A stretch of DNA of 5,289 nt, taken from NCBI GenBank assembly GCA_029571495.1, contig JAKPSO010000065.1:1-5289 (forward strand), written 5' to 3'. The stretch's first letter is position 1; each line of letters opens with the position of its first letter. A model generated the notes under the pieces. It was not told the origin of the DNA, ran no database searches, and was given only the letters and a program-made list of their open reading frames with translations. Positions 1 to 5,289 of the stretch are shown piece after piece. The position numbers and the translations under genes were made by a program. The stretch is from Pseudomonadota bacterium (GTDB lineage Bacteria; Pseudomonadota; Gammaproteobacteria; Burkholderiales; Casimicrobiaceae).

Positions 1-203
1 TTGGCCGCCGAGCGTGCGGCACAGCGCTGCCGATCAATGCCGGCAACAAAGGCACTGTAGCGCTCACCCGCGCAGCGCGCTAGCTCCCGTTCAATGCTTC
101 GCGGGCAGCAGCCGAGCTGGCGCGCCAGCTCGGCTGCTGCCCGCATCCCTCCACGCATTAAAGCTTCAAGCTGTATCCTCTTCTCTGGGGTGAAGATAGC
201 CAT
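1..203 (-). CDS. IS30-family transposase, N-terminal fragment (cut by window edge)
   Basis: The minus strand reads an open frame of 67 codons from ATG at 203 to the left edge, with no stop. The product starts MAIFTPEKRIQLEALM and continues with ELARQLG (residues 25-31) and RSIEREL (35-41). This is the N-terminal helix-turn-helix pattern of IS30-family transposases: 'T-x-E-x-R-x-x-I/L-x-x-L', then 'IA-x-x-L-G-x-x-x-x-T/S-I-x-R-E-L'. In IS30 this region binds the terminal inverted repeats, and the DDE catalytic core lies further downstream, here outside the window. AAAGGA at 212-217 sits 8 nt before the ATG and supports this start. Residues 22-24 (AAA) and 32-33 (CC) are atypical for the family and lie in a perfect palindrome. 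Whether the element is intact, and where its inverted repeat lies, cannot be seen. The family call is fairly sure; activity is unknown. Confidence 0.8.
   Translation of the reverse strand, partial: MAIFTPEKRIQLEALMRGGMRAAAELARQLGCCPRSIERELARCAGERYSAFVAGIDRQRCAARSAA
101..144. repeat. Perfect 44-bp palindrome inside the transposase reading frame
   Basis: The 20-nt arm at 101-120 is the exact reverse complement of 125-144, and the four central bases (CGCG, 121-124) are themselves palindromic, so all 44 bases are self-complementary. The flanking bases (C100, A145) do not pair. It covers nt 60-103 of the transposase gene, with codons 21-34 (RAAAELARQLGCCP) fully inside. It could extrude as a cruciform in DNA or form a very stable GC-rich hairpin near the 5' end of the mRNA. 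Confidence 0.95.
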
Positions 204-211
204 AAACACCG

Positions 212-217
212 TCCTTT
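212..217 (-). promoter_or_regulatory. Ribosome binding site of the transposase gene
   Basis: On the minus strand AAAGGA lies 8 nt upstream of ATG at 203. It is a good Shine-Dalgarno match at standard spacing and supports this ATG as the transposase start. Confidence 0.65.
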
Positions 218-380
218 CGTCTTCAAGAAACTAAAGGGTAGCGCTTCGCTTACCTTCATCCCTCCCTTTTCCTAGGTGCGACTGTTCGTGGTTTAACTCA
301 GCTTTGAGATCAAGTCGATATACGCAAAAAAGCGAAGGGAACGACCGCTGGTCGGCCGCTAGAGCTAAAAAGCCATATAT

Positions 381-403
381 CTCTCAGTCGCAATCGACGA
401 GAG
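381..403. other. Short hairpin with a 9-bp stem and one bulged base
   Basis: CTCTC-A-GTCG (381-390), loop CAAT (391-394) and CGACGAGAG (395-403) form nine base pairs with a single bulged A. No run of T follows directly on either strand, so a classical intrinsic terminator is not supported. It lies about 270 bp past the arfB stop on that gene's strand, which is far for a dedicated terminator. Function unknown; it may be a remnant of a repeat. Confidence 0.45.
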
Positions 404-436
404 CATGTCCGTTCCAGTGCTTCGTCACGACGGTAA

Positions 437-516
437 GTAGCCTCGATGAAACGCAGTGGAATCGAGGAATCGTGACGCGGGGTTTCCTCGATAGCGCTTT
501 GCTTCGTCGAGATTAC
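437..516. repeat. Inverted pair of REP-like palindromic elements (BIME-like)
   Basis: The left unit (437-467) begins GTAG and has CCTCGAT (441-447) pairing with ATCGAGG (461-467). The right unit (486-516, read on the minus strand) begins GTAA and has the same kind of fold, ending ATCGAGG. Extending both to 33 nt (437-469 and 484-516), they are reverse complements at 24 positions, and four of the nine mismatches would be G-U wobbles in RNA. A 14-nt spacer separates them. This matches REP elements of the GTAG-headed type (such as SMAG in Stenotrophomonas) arranged head-out. Such elements are mobilised in trans by RAYT (Y1-HuH) transposases. No such gene is in the window. The symmetry is seen directly; the REP assignment is by resemblance. 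Confidence 0.7.
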
Positions 517-669
517 GGGCGCATCGCAGTTCCAGCCCGGGCGCAAATCACACACTTCTGCTTCAATCGCGAAACCAATGGGCGGTGGGCAGCGACTTGT
601 CGTCGCTCGGCGCGGTGACGAAGCGCGGCCGAGTCCGCGCCTACAAAGCGCGTCGACGTAAATCTGCAA

Positions 670-1071
670 TCACTCGTCCACTTTGCCGCGCAGCGCTTTT
701 ACTTGCCCGCGAATGCTCTTGCCTTCTAGGCGACGCTTCTTTGAGCCGAGCGTTGGGCGCGTGGCGTAGCGTTTGCGTGGCGGCGTGGCCACGCTCTCGA
801 CGAGTTCATGCAATCGCTCAATCGCCTCGCGTTTGTTCGCGTCTTGCGTGCGTTGCGTCTGTGCTTTGATCACGACTTCGCCGTCGGTTGTGATGCGCGA
901 ATCGTTGAGCGCCAGCAGCCGCGCTTTCACACCATCCGACAAACTCGACGCCGCCACGTTGAAGCGAAGCTGCACCGCCGAAGACACTTTGTTGACGTTT
1001 TGGCCGCCCGCGCCTTGCGCGCGAATCGCGGTAATTTCTAGCTCGTGTCCGGGGATGACGATGCGCGGCAT
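670..1071 (-). CDS. arfB: Alternative ribosome-rescue factor ArfB (YaeJ), peptidyl-tRNA hydrolase
   Basis: ArfB releases nascent chains from ribosomes stalled at mRNA 3' ends by hydrolysing the peptidyl-tRNA ester, independently of a stop codon. The 133-residue product matches the family along its length. PGHELEITAIRAQGAGGQNVNK (residues 7-28) carries the catalytic GGQ at 22-24, followed by the compact release-factor domain (LRFN, 35-38; DGEVVIKAQ, 63-71). The basic C-terminal tail (about 99-130: RKR, TRPT, SKKRRL, KALRGK) is the part known to enter the empty mRNA channel. E. coli ArfB has 140 residues. ATG at 1071 is chosen because family similarity begins there, although no strong ribosome binding site precedes it. 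The frame stays open to GTG at 1158, but that extra sequence resembles nothing in the family and contains several Cys/His/Asn residues. The gene is divergent from the peptidase gene. Very likely functional. Confidence 0.93.
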   Translation of the reverse strand: MPRIVIPGHELEITAIRAQGAGGQNVNKVSSAVQLRFNVAASSLSDGVKARLLALNDSRITTDGEVVIKAQTQRTQDANKREAIERLHELVESVATPPRKRYATRPTLGSKKRRLEGKSIRGQVKALRGKVDE

Positions 1072-1203
1072 GAAAGGCGTTTGGTGATTGGTTGCGTTTG
1101 AAGCGTCGAAGAACACATTGCACACGTGTCGCGCGCGCGAACATTCGTGCACAATCACTCGCTGCGGTGTTGCCGAATTTGCATCGTTAGATTTGAGGTT
1201 CTC
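1072..1203. promoter_or_regulatory. Divergent intergenic region between arfB and the peptidase gene
   Basis: This 132-bp gap must contain start signals for both diverging genes. I see no convincing -35/-10 pair for either. It holds the 8-bp palindrome ACACGTGT at 1122-1129, followed by an alternating CG run around 1130-1139, either of which could be a protein site or chance in GC-rich DNA. Confidence 0.4.
1195..1198 (+). promoter_or_regulatory. Ribosome binding site of the S9 peptidase gene
   Basis: GAGG lies 5 nt before ATG at 1204. It decides the start against the upstream in-frame GTG at 1126, which would bury the signal peptide behind 26 extra residues. Confidence 0.6.
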
Positions 1204-3378
1204 ATGTTGTACACCAAACTTGCTTGCCCACTATTCATTGGCATGACCGCCGTTTCGCTCGCCGCTGCTGCGATCGCAGCCACGCCGCCGGTTGCGCGTG
1301 TCACCGACACCGCAGACACGCTGCATGGTGTGGTCGTGAAAGACCCATACCGCTACTTCGAAAACGTAAAGTCGCCTGAGGTGCAAACGTGGCTCAAGGC
1401 GCAAGGCGAGGTGGCGCGCGAGACGCTCGACAAAATAGCGGTGCGGCAACGCATTGAGGCGCGCATCACGGAACTCACCGATGCCTCGGGCGACGCGATT
1501 CGCGAGATTGTCCGCATGCCCGGCGAACGCGTGTATTACCTGAAGCGCGAGAAGGGCGCGAGGCAGTACAAGCTCGTCATGCGCGTCGGTGTGACGGGGG
1601 CCGAGCGCGTGCTCGTCGATCCTGAGGCCGACGCCAAGCGCACGGGCATTCCGCATGCGCTCAACTATTTCGAACCGTCGTGGGACGGACGCTATGTCGC
1701 GTACGGCATGTCGGCGGGCGGCTCGGAAGACGCATCGTTGTACGTGCTCGATGTCAAGACCGGAAAGAACGTCGGCAAACCGATTCCGCGCGTCTACGGC
1801 GACGTCGTGAATTGGTTGCCCGACAGTCGCTCGCTGACTTACAACCAAACGCGCAAACTCGCGCCCGGTGACGCTGATTCGGAAACGTTTCTCGACACCT
1901 CGGTCATGTGGCTCAAAGTCGGCGAACCGGAGGCGAACGCAAAGCCCATCTTCGGCCCCACGGTGACAAAGAGTCTTGGGCTTGCCCGCCTAGACGTGGC
2001 GACCGTATTTTTCTCACCGGAGAGCCCGTGGATGGTCGCGCGCACCACGGACACTACCCTGCCAGAAGGCTTCTTGTTCGTCGCGCCCGTCGCGCAACTC
2101 GGTAAGCCGACGATTCAATGGCAGAAAATTTCCGGTTACAGCGACAACATCACCGACGCGCAGTTGCGTGGCAACGAGCTTTACATGATGACGCGCCTGA
2201 ACACGCCGCGCCACAAAGTTATCAAGCTCGATTTACGCAATCCCGATTTGAAGCGTGCCGTGGATGTCGCCGTTGCCCCAACCGACGCAGTGCTTGACCG
2301 CTTTCAGTTGACGCGTGATGGCGTGATCGGCAGCGTGCGTGTCGGCACGGACATCGTGCTGCGTCGCTACGCAGCGGGCGATGTGCAGGGGCAAGCCATC
2401 ACGATGCCGTTCAAAGGGGCCGCATACGTCGTGACCGAGCCCGCACATCGCGCGAATGACGTGATGTACACGTCCGGCGAATGGACGCGGCCGTCGCGAT
2501 TGTTTGCGACGAAGGGAGATGTGTCGTCGCAAGTCAATCTCGTCACGCCCGTGATTCCGCCGGGCATGCCCGAAGTCGAAGTCGTCGACGTAAAAGTTGC
2601 AAGCCACGACGGTGCGATGGTGCCGGTCACGCTCCTGTACAAAAAGGGTTTGAAGCGTGACGGCAATAATCCGACGCTGCTGGAGGCTTACGCGGGTTAT
2701 GGCTTTTCGCAAACCGCACGCTTCTCGGCGTCGGACATGGTTTGGATCGAGCAGGGCGGCGTGCTCGCCATTGCCAATGTGCGCGGCAGCGGCGTCTATG
2801 GTGACGACTGGTACCGCGCAGGACAAAAGGCAAACAAGGCCAACACTTGGAAGGACGGTGTTGCCTGCGCGAAGTGGTTGATCGCGGAGGGTTACGCCTC
2901 GCCGAAGACGCTGGCGGCGACAGGCACGAGCGCCGGTGGAATCTTCGTTGGGCGCACCGTCACCAGCGCGCCGGAACTCTTCGCGGCGGCGATCTTCAAC
3001 GTTGGCGTGATGGATGCGGTACGTGCTGAAGAAAGCGCGAACGGCATTACGAACATCTCTGAATTCGGCAGCTACAAGAACGCCGCCGAGTTTCCAGCGC
3101 TGTTGGAAATGAGCACGTATCACAACGTTAAAGACAACACGCCGTATCCCGCCGTGATGCTCGTTCACGGCATGAACGACCCACGCGTTGATGTGTGGCA
3201 CAGCGCGAAGACGGCCGCGCGCCTGCAAGCAGCAAGCACGAGCGGCAAGCCCATATTGCTGCGGCTAGATATGCAGGCGGGTCATGGCATCGGCAGCACC
3301 GCCACACAGCGCAACTCGCTGGCGGCGGATATGTACAGTTTCCTGTTGTGGCAAATGGGGAAGACGGCGCTCAATTGA
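1204..3378 (+). CDS. Secreted prolyl-oligopeptidase-family serine peptidase (S9A)
   Basis: The product has 724 residues and is predicted to hydrolyse peptides in the periplasm. An N-terminal signal peptide (MLYTKLACPLFIGMTAVSL, then an Ala-rich stretch) likely ends near residues 25-28 (AIAA-TPP). Residues about 30-450 form the beta-propeller that gates access in this family, opening with the typical DPYRYFE motif. Residues about 455-724 form the alpha/beta hydrolase. Its catalytic residues are nucleophile Ser576 (GTSAGG), Asp659 (NDPRV), His694 (GHGIG) and oxyanion Tyr496 (EAYAGYG). RGSGVYGDDW matches the conserved RGGGEYGxxW stretch. Spacings mirror porcine prolyl oligopeptidase (from memory: Ser554, Asp641, His680, Tyr473). 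By the same ungapped alignment, S1-pocket Trp595 becomes Asn617, so strict cleavage after proline is doubtful. Single-gene unit, divergent from arfB and convergent with the transporters. Family assignment is secure; substrate is not. Confidence 0.92.
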   Translation: MLYTKLACPLFIGMTAVSLAAAAIAATPPVARVTDTADTLHGVVVKDPYRYFENVKSPEVQTWLKAQGEVARETLDKIAVRQRIEARITELTDASGDAIREIVRMPGERVYYLKREKGARQYKLVMRVGVTGAERVLVDPEADAKRTGIPHALNYFEPSWDGRYVAYGMSAGGSEDASLYVLDVKTGKNVGKPIPRVYGDVVNWLPDSRSLTYNQTRKLAPGDADSETFLDTSVMWLKVGEPEANAKPIFGPTVTKSLGLARLDVATVFFSPESPWMVARTTDTTLPEGFLFVAPVAQLGKPTIQWQKISGYSDNITDAQLRGNELYMMTRLNTPRHKVIKLDLRNPDLKRAVDVAVAPTDAVLDRFQLTRDGVIGSVRVGTDIVLRRYAAGDVQGQAITMPFKGAAYVVTEPAHRANDVMYTSGEWTRPSRLFATKGDVSSQVNLVTPVIPPGMPEVEVVDVKVASHDGAMVPVTLLYKKGLKRDGNNPTLLEAYAGYGFSQTARFSASDMVWIEQGGVLAIANVRGSGVYGDDWYRAGQKANKANTWKDGVACAKWLIAEGYASPKTLAATGTSAGGIFVGRTVTSAPELFAAAIFNVGVMDAVRAEESANGITNISEFGSYKNAAEFPALLEMSTYHNVKDNTPYPAVMLVHGMNDPRVDVWHSAKTAARLQAASTSGKPILLRLDMQAGHGIGSTATQRNSLAADMYSFLLWQMGKTALN

Positions 3379-3391
3379 CCGGCGTCGGTTA
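3376..3391. terminator. Possible small bidirectional hairpin between convergent genes
   Basis: TGACCG (3376-3381), loop GCGT, and CGGTTA (3386-3391) pair as a 6-bp stem with one G-T wobble. It spans both stop codons in a 10-bp gap. No T-run follows on either strand, so this is a weak candidate; transcripts may simply overlap at their 3' ends. Confidence 0.2.
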
Positions 3392-4576
3392 GCTCGTGCG
3401 TCGCGTGGCGCGCGCTGACAGCGCGACGGCCGCGATCAACACCAAGGCGCCCACGACAGGCAGCCAGCCGTAGCCGGCACTCGCAATCACCGCGCCTCCG
3501 ACGGAGGTTCCGATGGCTTGCCCGAGGTAAATCATGCTGGTGTTGAGCGCGATACTGGCGCCGGCGAGTTCGGGCGAGGCAGCGACGAGACGCGCTTGTT
3601 GCGATGAATTGTTGGCGAATACGCCAGCACCCCAGGCGAGCGCACCGACAATGAACCCAGCCCACCACGAACCGACCGTCGCAAGTGTCACCATGCCTGC
3701 GGCCATCGCGATGAGCGATACGCGTACGTTCGACGCAGCGCCGACGCGACCGATGCGCCGTGTGGCCCAGACATTACCAATCACGCCAGCGACGCCGAAG
3801 AGCACCAAAGCCATCGACAACGTGTTCGGCGACCGGTCTAAAGTGAAGCCCACAAACGGCGCGATGTACGCGAATGTGATGAATTGACCGGACGCGGACG
3901 CAGCGGTGACGAGAAGTATCGCGACGAGCGCAGGATGCTGAAAAACACGGCCCCACGCGTCGCGCGAAAGCGACGCGCCGTGCAAGCCGCGCGGCACCAC
4001 GCGAAGCGTCCACGCGACGGCGATCACTGAAAGCACCGTAAACGCGCCGAAGGTGCCGCGCCAGCCGATATGCGCGCCCAGCCACGCCGAGATGGGCGAG
4101 CCCGCCACTGAGGCGACCGACCAACCCAAAAAGATCGCGGTGATCGCGCCTGCGCGCCGCTCGGGCGCCACCACGAGTCCGAGCGTCGCCGCGGCTTGTG
4201 GTGTGAACACGGCTGCCCCGAGCAGCGTCACCGAGCGAAGGGCGATGAGGCTCGACAGATTGGGCGCGAAAACACAGAGCGCGTGACCTACGGCGTAGAG
4301 CGCGAGCGAGCCCGCAAGCACGGTGCGGCGGTCGATGCGTGAGGTAAGCGTGGCCAAAATCGGCGAACCGAAGCACATCACGACGGCCGCGACGGTGATG
4401 AGCAACGCCGTCTGCGGCACCGTCGTCGCGAAGTCGTTCGACAGTACGACGAGCAGGCCCGGCGCCATCATCACGCCGGTGCCGATGACGAAGTTGCCGA
4501 AGAGAAACGCGCGAACGTACGAGCGCTCGCTCGCAGCGTTCGACTCAGGCGCTGGCGTGATTGTCTGCTCTGACAA
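3389..4576 (-). CDS. MFS transporter of the AraJ/YdhP-like DHA1 type
   Basis: The 395-residue product is an inner-membrane secondary transporter, probably a proton-driven exporter of small molecules; the substrate cannot be read from the sequence. About twelve hydrophobic segments are visible (roughly 23-46, 55-76, 86-103, 107-127, 143-165, 172-193, 215-238, 252-272, 283-301, 303-323, 338-366, 370-388). The loop between segments 2 and 3 (SPILATLTSRIDRR, 71-84) is the AraJ/YdhP form of MFS motif A. GWSVASVAGSP (151-161) lies where motif C of exporters sits, and VAGVIGNVWATRRIGR (262-277) is the repeated motif in the second half. The start is TTG at 4576: no ATG or GTG lies between the preceding in-frame stop (4598-4600) and it, and later starts would cut segment 1. 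It overlaps the upstream transporter gene by 32 bp, so coupled translation is likely. Confidence 0.88.
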   Translation of the reverse strand: MSEQTITPAPESNAASERSYVRAFLFGNFVIGTGVMMAPGLLVVLSNDFATTVPQTALLITVAAVVMCFGSPILATLTSRIDRRTVLAGSLALYAVGHALCVFAPNLSSLIALRSVTLLGAAVFTPQAAATLGLVVAPERRAGAITAIFLGWSVASVAGSPISAWLGAHIGWRGTFGAFTVLSVIAVAWTLRVVPRGLHGASLSRDAWGRVFQHPALVAILLVTAASASGQFITFAYIAPFVGFTLDRSPNTLSMALVLFGVAGVIGNVWATRRIGRVGAASNVRVSLIAMAAGMVTLATVGSWWAGFIVGALAWGAGVFANNSSQQARLVAASPELAGASIALNTSMIYLGQAIGTSVGGAVIASAGYGWLPVVGALVLIAAVALSARATRRTS

Positions 4577-5289
4577 AGCGTCCCACCCACAAGCCGGTCA
4601 AAATTGCCAGCACCAGCGCAACCGACGCGCCCGCGAACACGCCACGCGGCATGTGGTGATCCATCATGTACCCAAACAAAAGCGGCGCAACCGCGAGCCC
4701 CACGTCGAGGCCGGAGTACACCGCGCCGTACACGCGACCCGTCGCGCCTTTCGGCGTTGCGCGTTTGATCAGCAAATCACGCGATGGTGCGGCCATGCCC
4801 ACACCAAAGCCTGAGCAGGTGACGAGCGCGACCAACACAAACGCGCCGAAATTTCCGACGAACGCGCTCGCCGCTAGCGCCAACGTCGCCGCAGAAATCG
4901 CGAGTGCGATCGCGACGCCTTTGTCCGGGTCCCACCAACCGCGGCTCACAGCGAAGCCGCCGACAATTTGCCCGATGGCACCGATCACCATGTAGCCCGA
5001 CAAGGCCGCCGCAGCCGTCGTCAGTGGCACATTCGCCATCGCCTGCAACGCGGGCGTTGAGAAGTTCTGCACTGCGCCGAGCGGAAAGGTCAACACAAAG
5101 AAAAAGAGCCAACACAGCCACACCACGGGCAACTTAAGAAACGCAAGCGCGCTTTCAGGCGTCGTGCCGCTCGCGGAGGTGCTGGCGCTAGTCGCCACGC
5201 GAAGTTCATGTGCGGATGGCGTTGCGAGCGAATTCCGCAACACTAGACACACGGTCAGCACAAAGAGCGCGTACACACCGGCCGAAGCC
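4545..5289 (-). CDS. MFS transporter, C-terminal part (start outside window)
   Basis: The minus-strand frame is open from the right edge and gives 247 residues ending in FVRADNHASA. GTG at 5276 is not the real start, because codons for A-S-A-G precede it in frame and it falls inside a membrane segment. Visible are the end of segment 6 (about 4-17), a long Ser/Thr/Ala-rich cytoplasmic linker (about 19-48), and segments 7-12 (about 55-77, 95-115, 124-144, 146-168, 187-207, 217-236). GFGVGMAAPSRDLLIKRATPKGATGRVYGAVYSGLD (160-195) is a conserved stretch I recall from MFS exporters of Burkholderiales-type bacteria. About 150 N-terminal residues are missing. The protein differs clearly from its neighbour, so the two are not a recent duplication. 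Substrate unknown. Likely first of the two in one transcript. Confidence 0.87.
   Translation of the reverse strand, partial: ASAGVYALFVLTVCLVLRNSLATPSAHELRVATSASTSASGTTPESALAFLKLPVVWLCWLFFFVLTFPLGAVQNFSTPALQAMANVPLTTAAAALSGYMVIGAIGQIVGGFAVSRGWWDPDKGVAIALAISAATLALAASAFVGNFGAFVLVALVTCSGFGVGMAAPSRDLLIKRATPKGATGRVYGAVYSGLDVGLAVAPLLFGYMMDHHMPRGVFAGASVALVLAILTGLWVGRFVRADNHASA

Larger units (their letters stand above)
204..669. other. Intergenic region between the IS30-type transposase and arfB
   Basis: No credible gene is seen in these 466 bp. The two longest open frames (304-618 plus, 310-669 minus) overlap each other, run through the REP pair, and translate to Arg/Ser/Cys-rich sequence without a recognisable domain. 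The left part must contain the transposase leader and probably the terminal inverted repeat of the insertion element. That end cannot be placed because the partner repeat lies outside the window. The supportable contents are a hairpin at 381-403 and an inverted REP pair at 437-516. No tRNA or other RNA gene is recognised. Confidence 0.6.

Noticed and set aside
304..669. Overlapping open frames on both strands (304-618 plus, 310-669 minus)
   Set aside because: They run through the REP pair, resemble no protein family, have biased Arg/Ser/Cys composition and overlap each other.
1122..1139. ACACGTGT palindrome plus CG run as a regulator operator
   Set aside because: Eight-base palindromes and CG runs are common in GC-rich DNA, and there is no second copy or regulator gene here to support it.
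1072..1158. N-terminal extension of ArfB from GTG at 1158
   Set aside because: The 29 extra residues have no counterpart in the ArfB family; similarity begins at the ATG at 1071.
1126..1203. N-terminal extension of the peptidase from GTG at 1126
   Set aside because: The extra 26 residues would precede the signal peptide, and GAGG is well placed for ATG at 1204.
2233..3228. Long open frame of 331 codons on the minus strand, opposite the peptidase gene
   Set aside because: It is fully antisense to a secure family member, rich in Arg/His/Ala with no domain, as expected for a mirror frame in GC-rich DNA.
4545..5276. GTG at 5276 as start of the right-edge transporter
   Set aside because: The frame is open to the edge and the GTG lies inside a membrane segment, so the gene is simply cut off by the window.
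1..5289. CRISPR array, tRNA/rRNA genes, riboswitch or defence system
   Set aside because: No regularly spaced direct repeats, no recognisable RNA gene fold and no defence-type protein were found on either strand.

Overview
The window looks like chromosomal DNA from a GC-rich proteobacterium. The best guess is a beta-proteobacterium (Burkholderiales-like), because the ArfB and transporter sequences read like proteins from that group, but a gamma-proteobacterium such as a xanthomonad cannot be excluded. The coding capacity is mostly ordinary housekeeping and accessory metabolism. I found no defence, secretion or biosynthetic system and see no convincing new multi-gene system.

Layout from left to right. 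Positions 1-203 (minus strand) hold the N-terminal 67 residues of an IS30-type transposase that runs off the left edge. Its helix-turn-helix coding region contains a perfect 44-bp palindrome (101-144). Positions 204-669 carry no credible gene but hold a small hairpin (381-403) and an inverted pair of REP-like elements with GTAG-type heads (437-516). Positions 670-1071 (minus) encode ArfB/YaeJ, the GGQ-containing peptidyl-tRNA hydrolase that rescues stalled ribosomes. A 132-bp divergent gap follows, then a secreted S9A prolyl-oligopeptidase-family serine peptidase (1204-3378, plus). Its full Ser-Asp-His triad is present, but the tryptophan that defines the proline-binding S1 pocket in classical enzymes appears to be replaced by asparagine.

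Only 10 bp separate the peptidase stop from the stop of a convergent transporter unit. That unit holds two tandem major facilitator superfamily (MFS) genes on the minus strand: an upstream one cut off by the right edge (4545-5289) and a complete AraJ/YdhP-like one (3389-4576). They overlap by 32 bp, and the downstream gene appears to start at TTG, which suggests translational coupling. ArfB, the peptidase and the MFS pair are three separate transcription units with no evident shared pathway. The insertion sequence and REP pair mark the left part as a spot that has taken up mobile or repetitive DNA.
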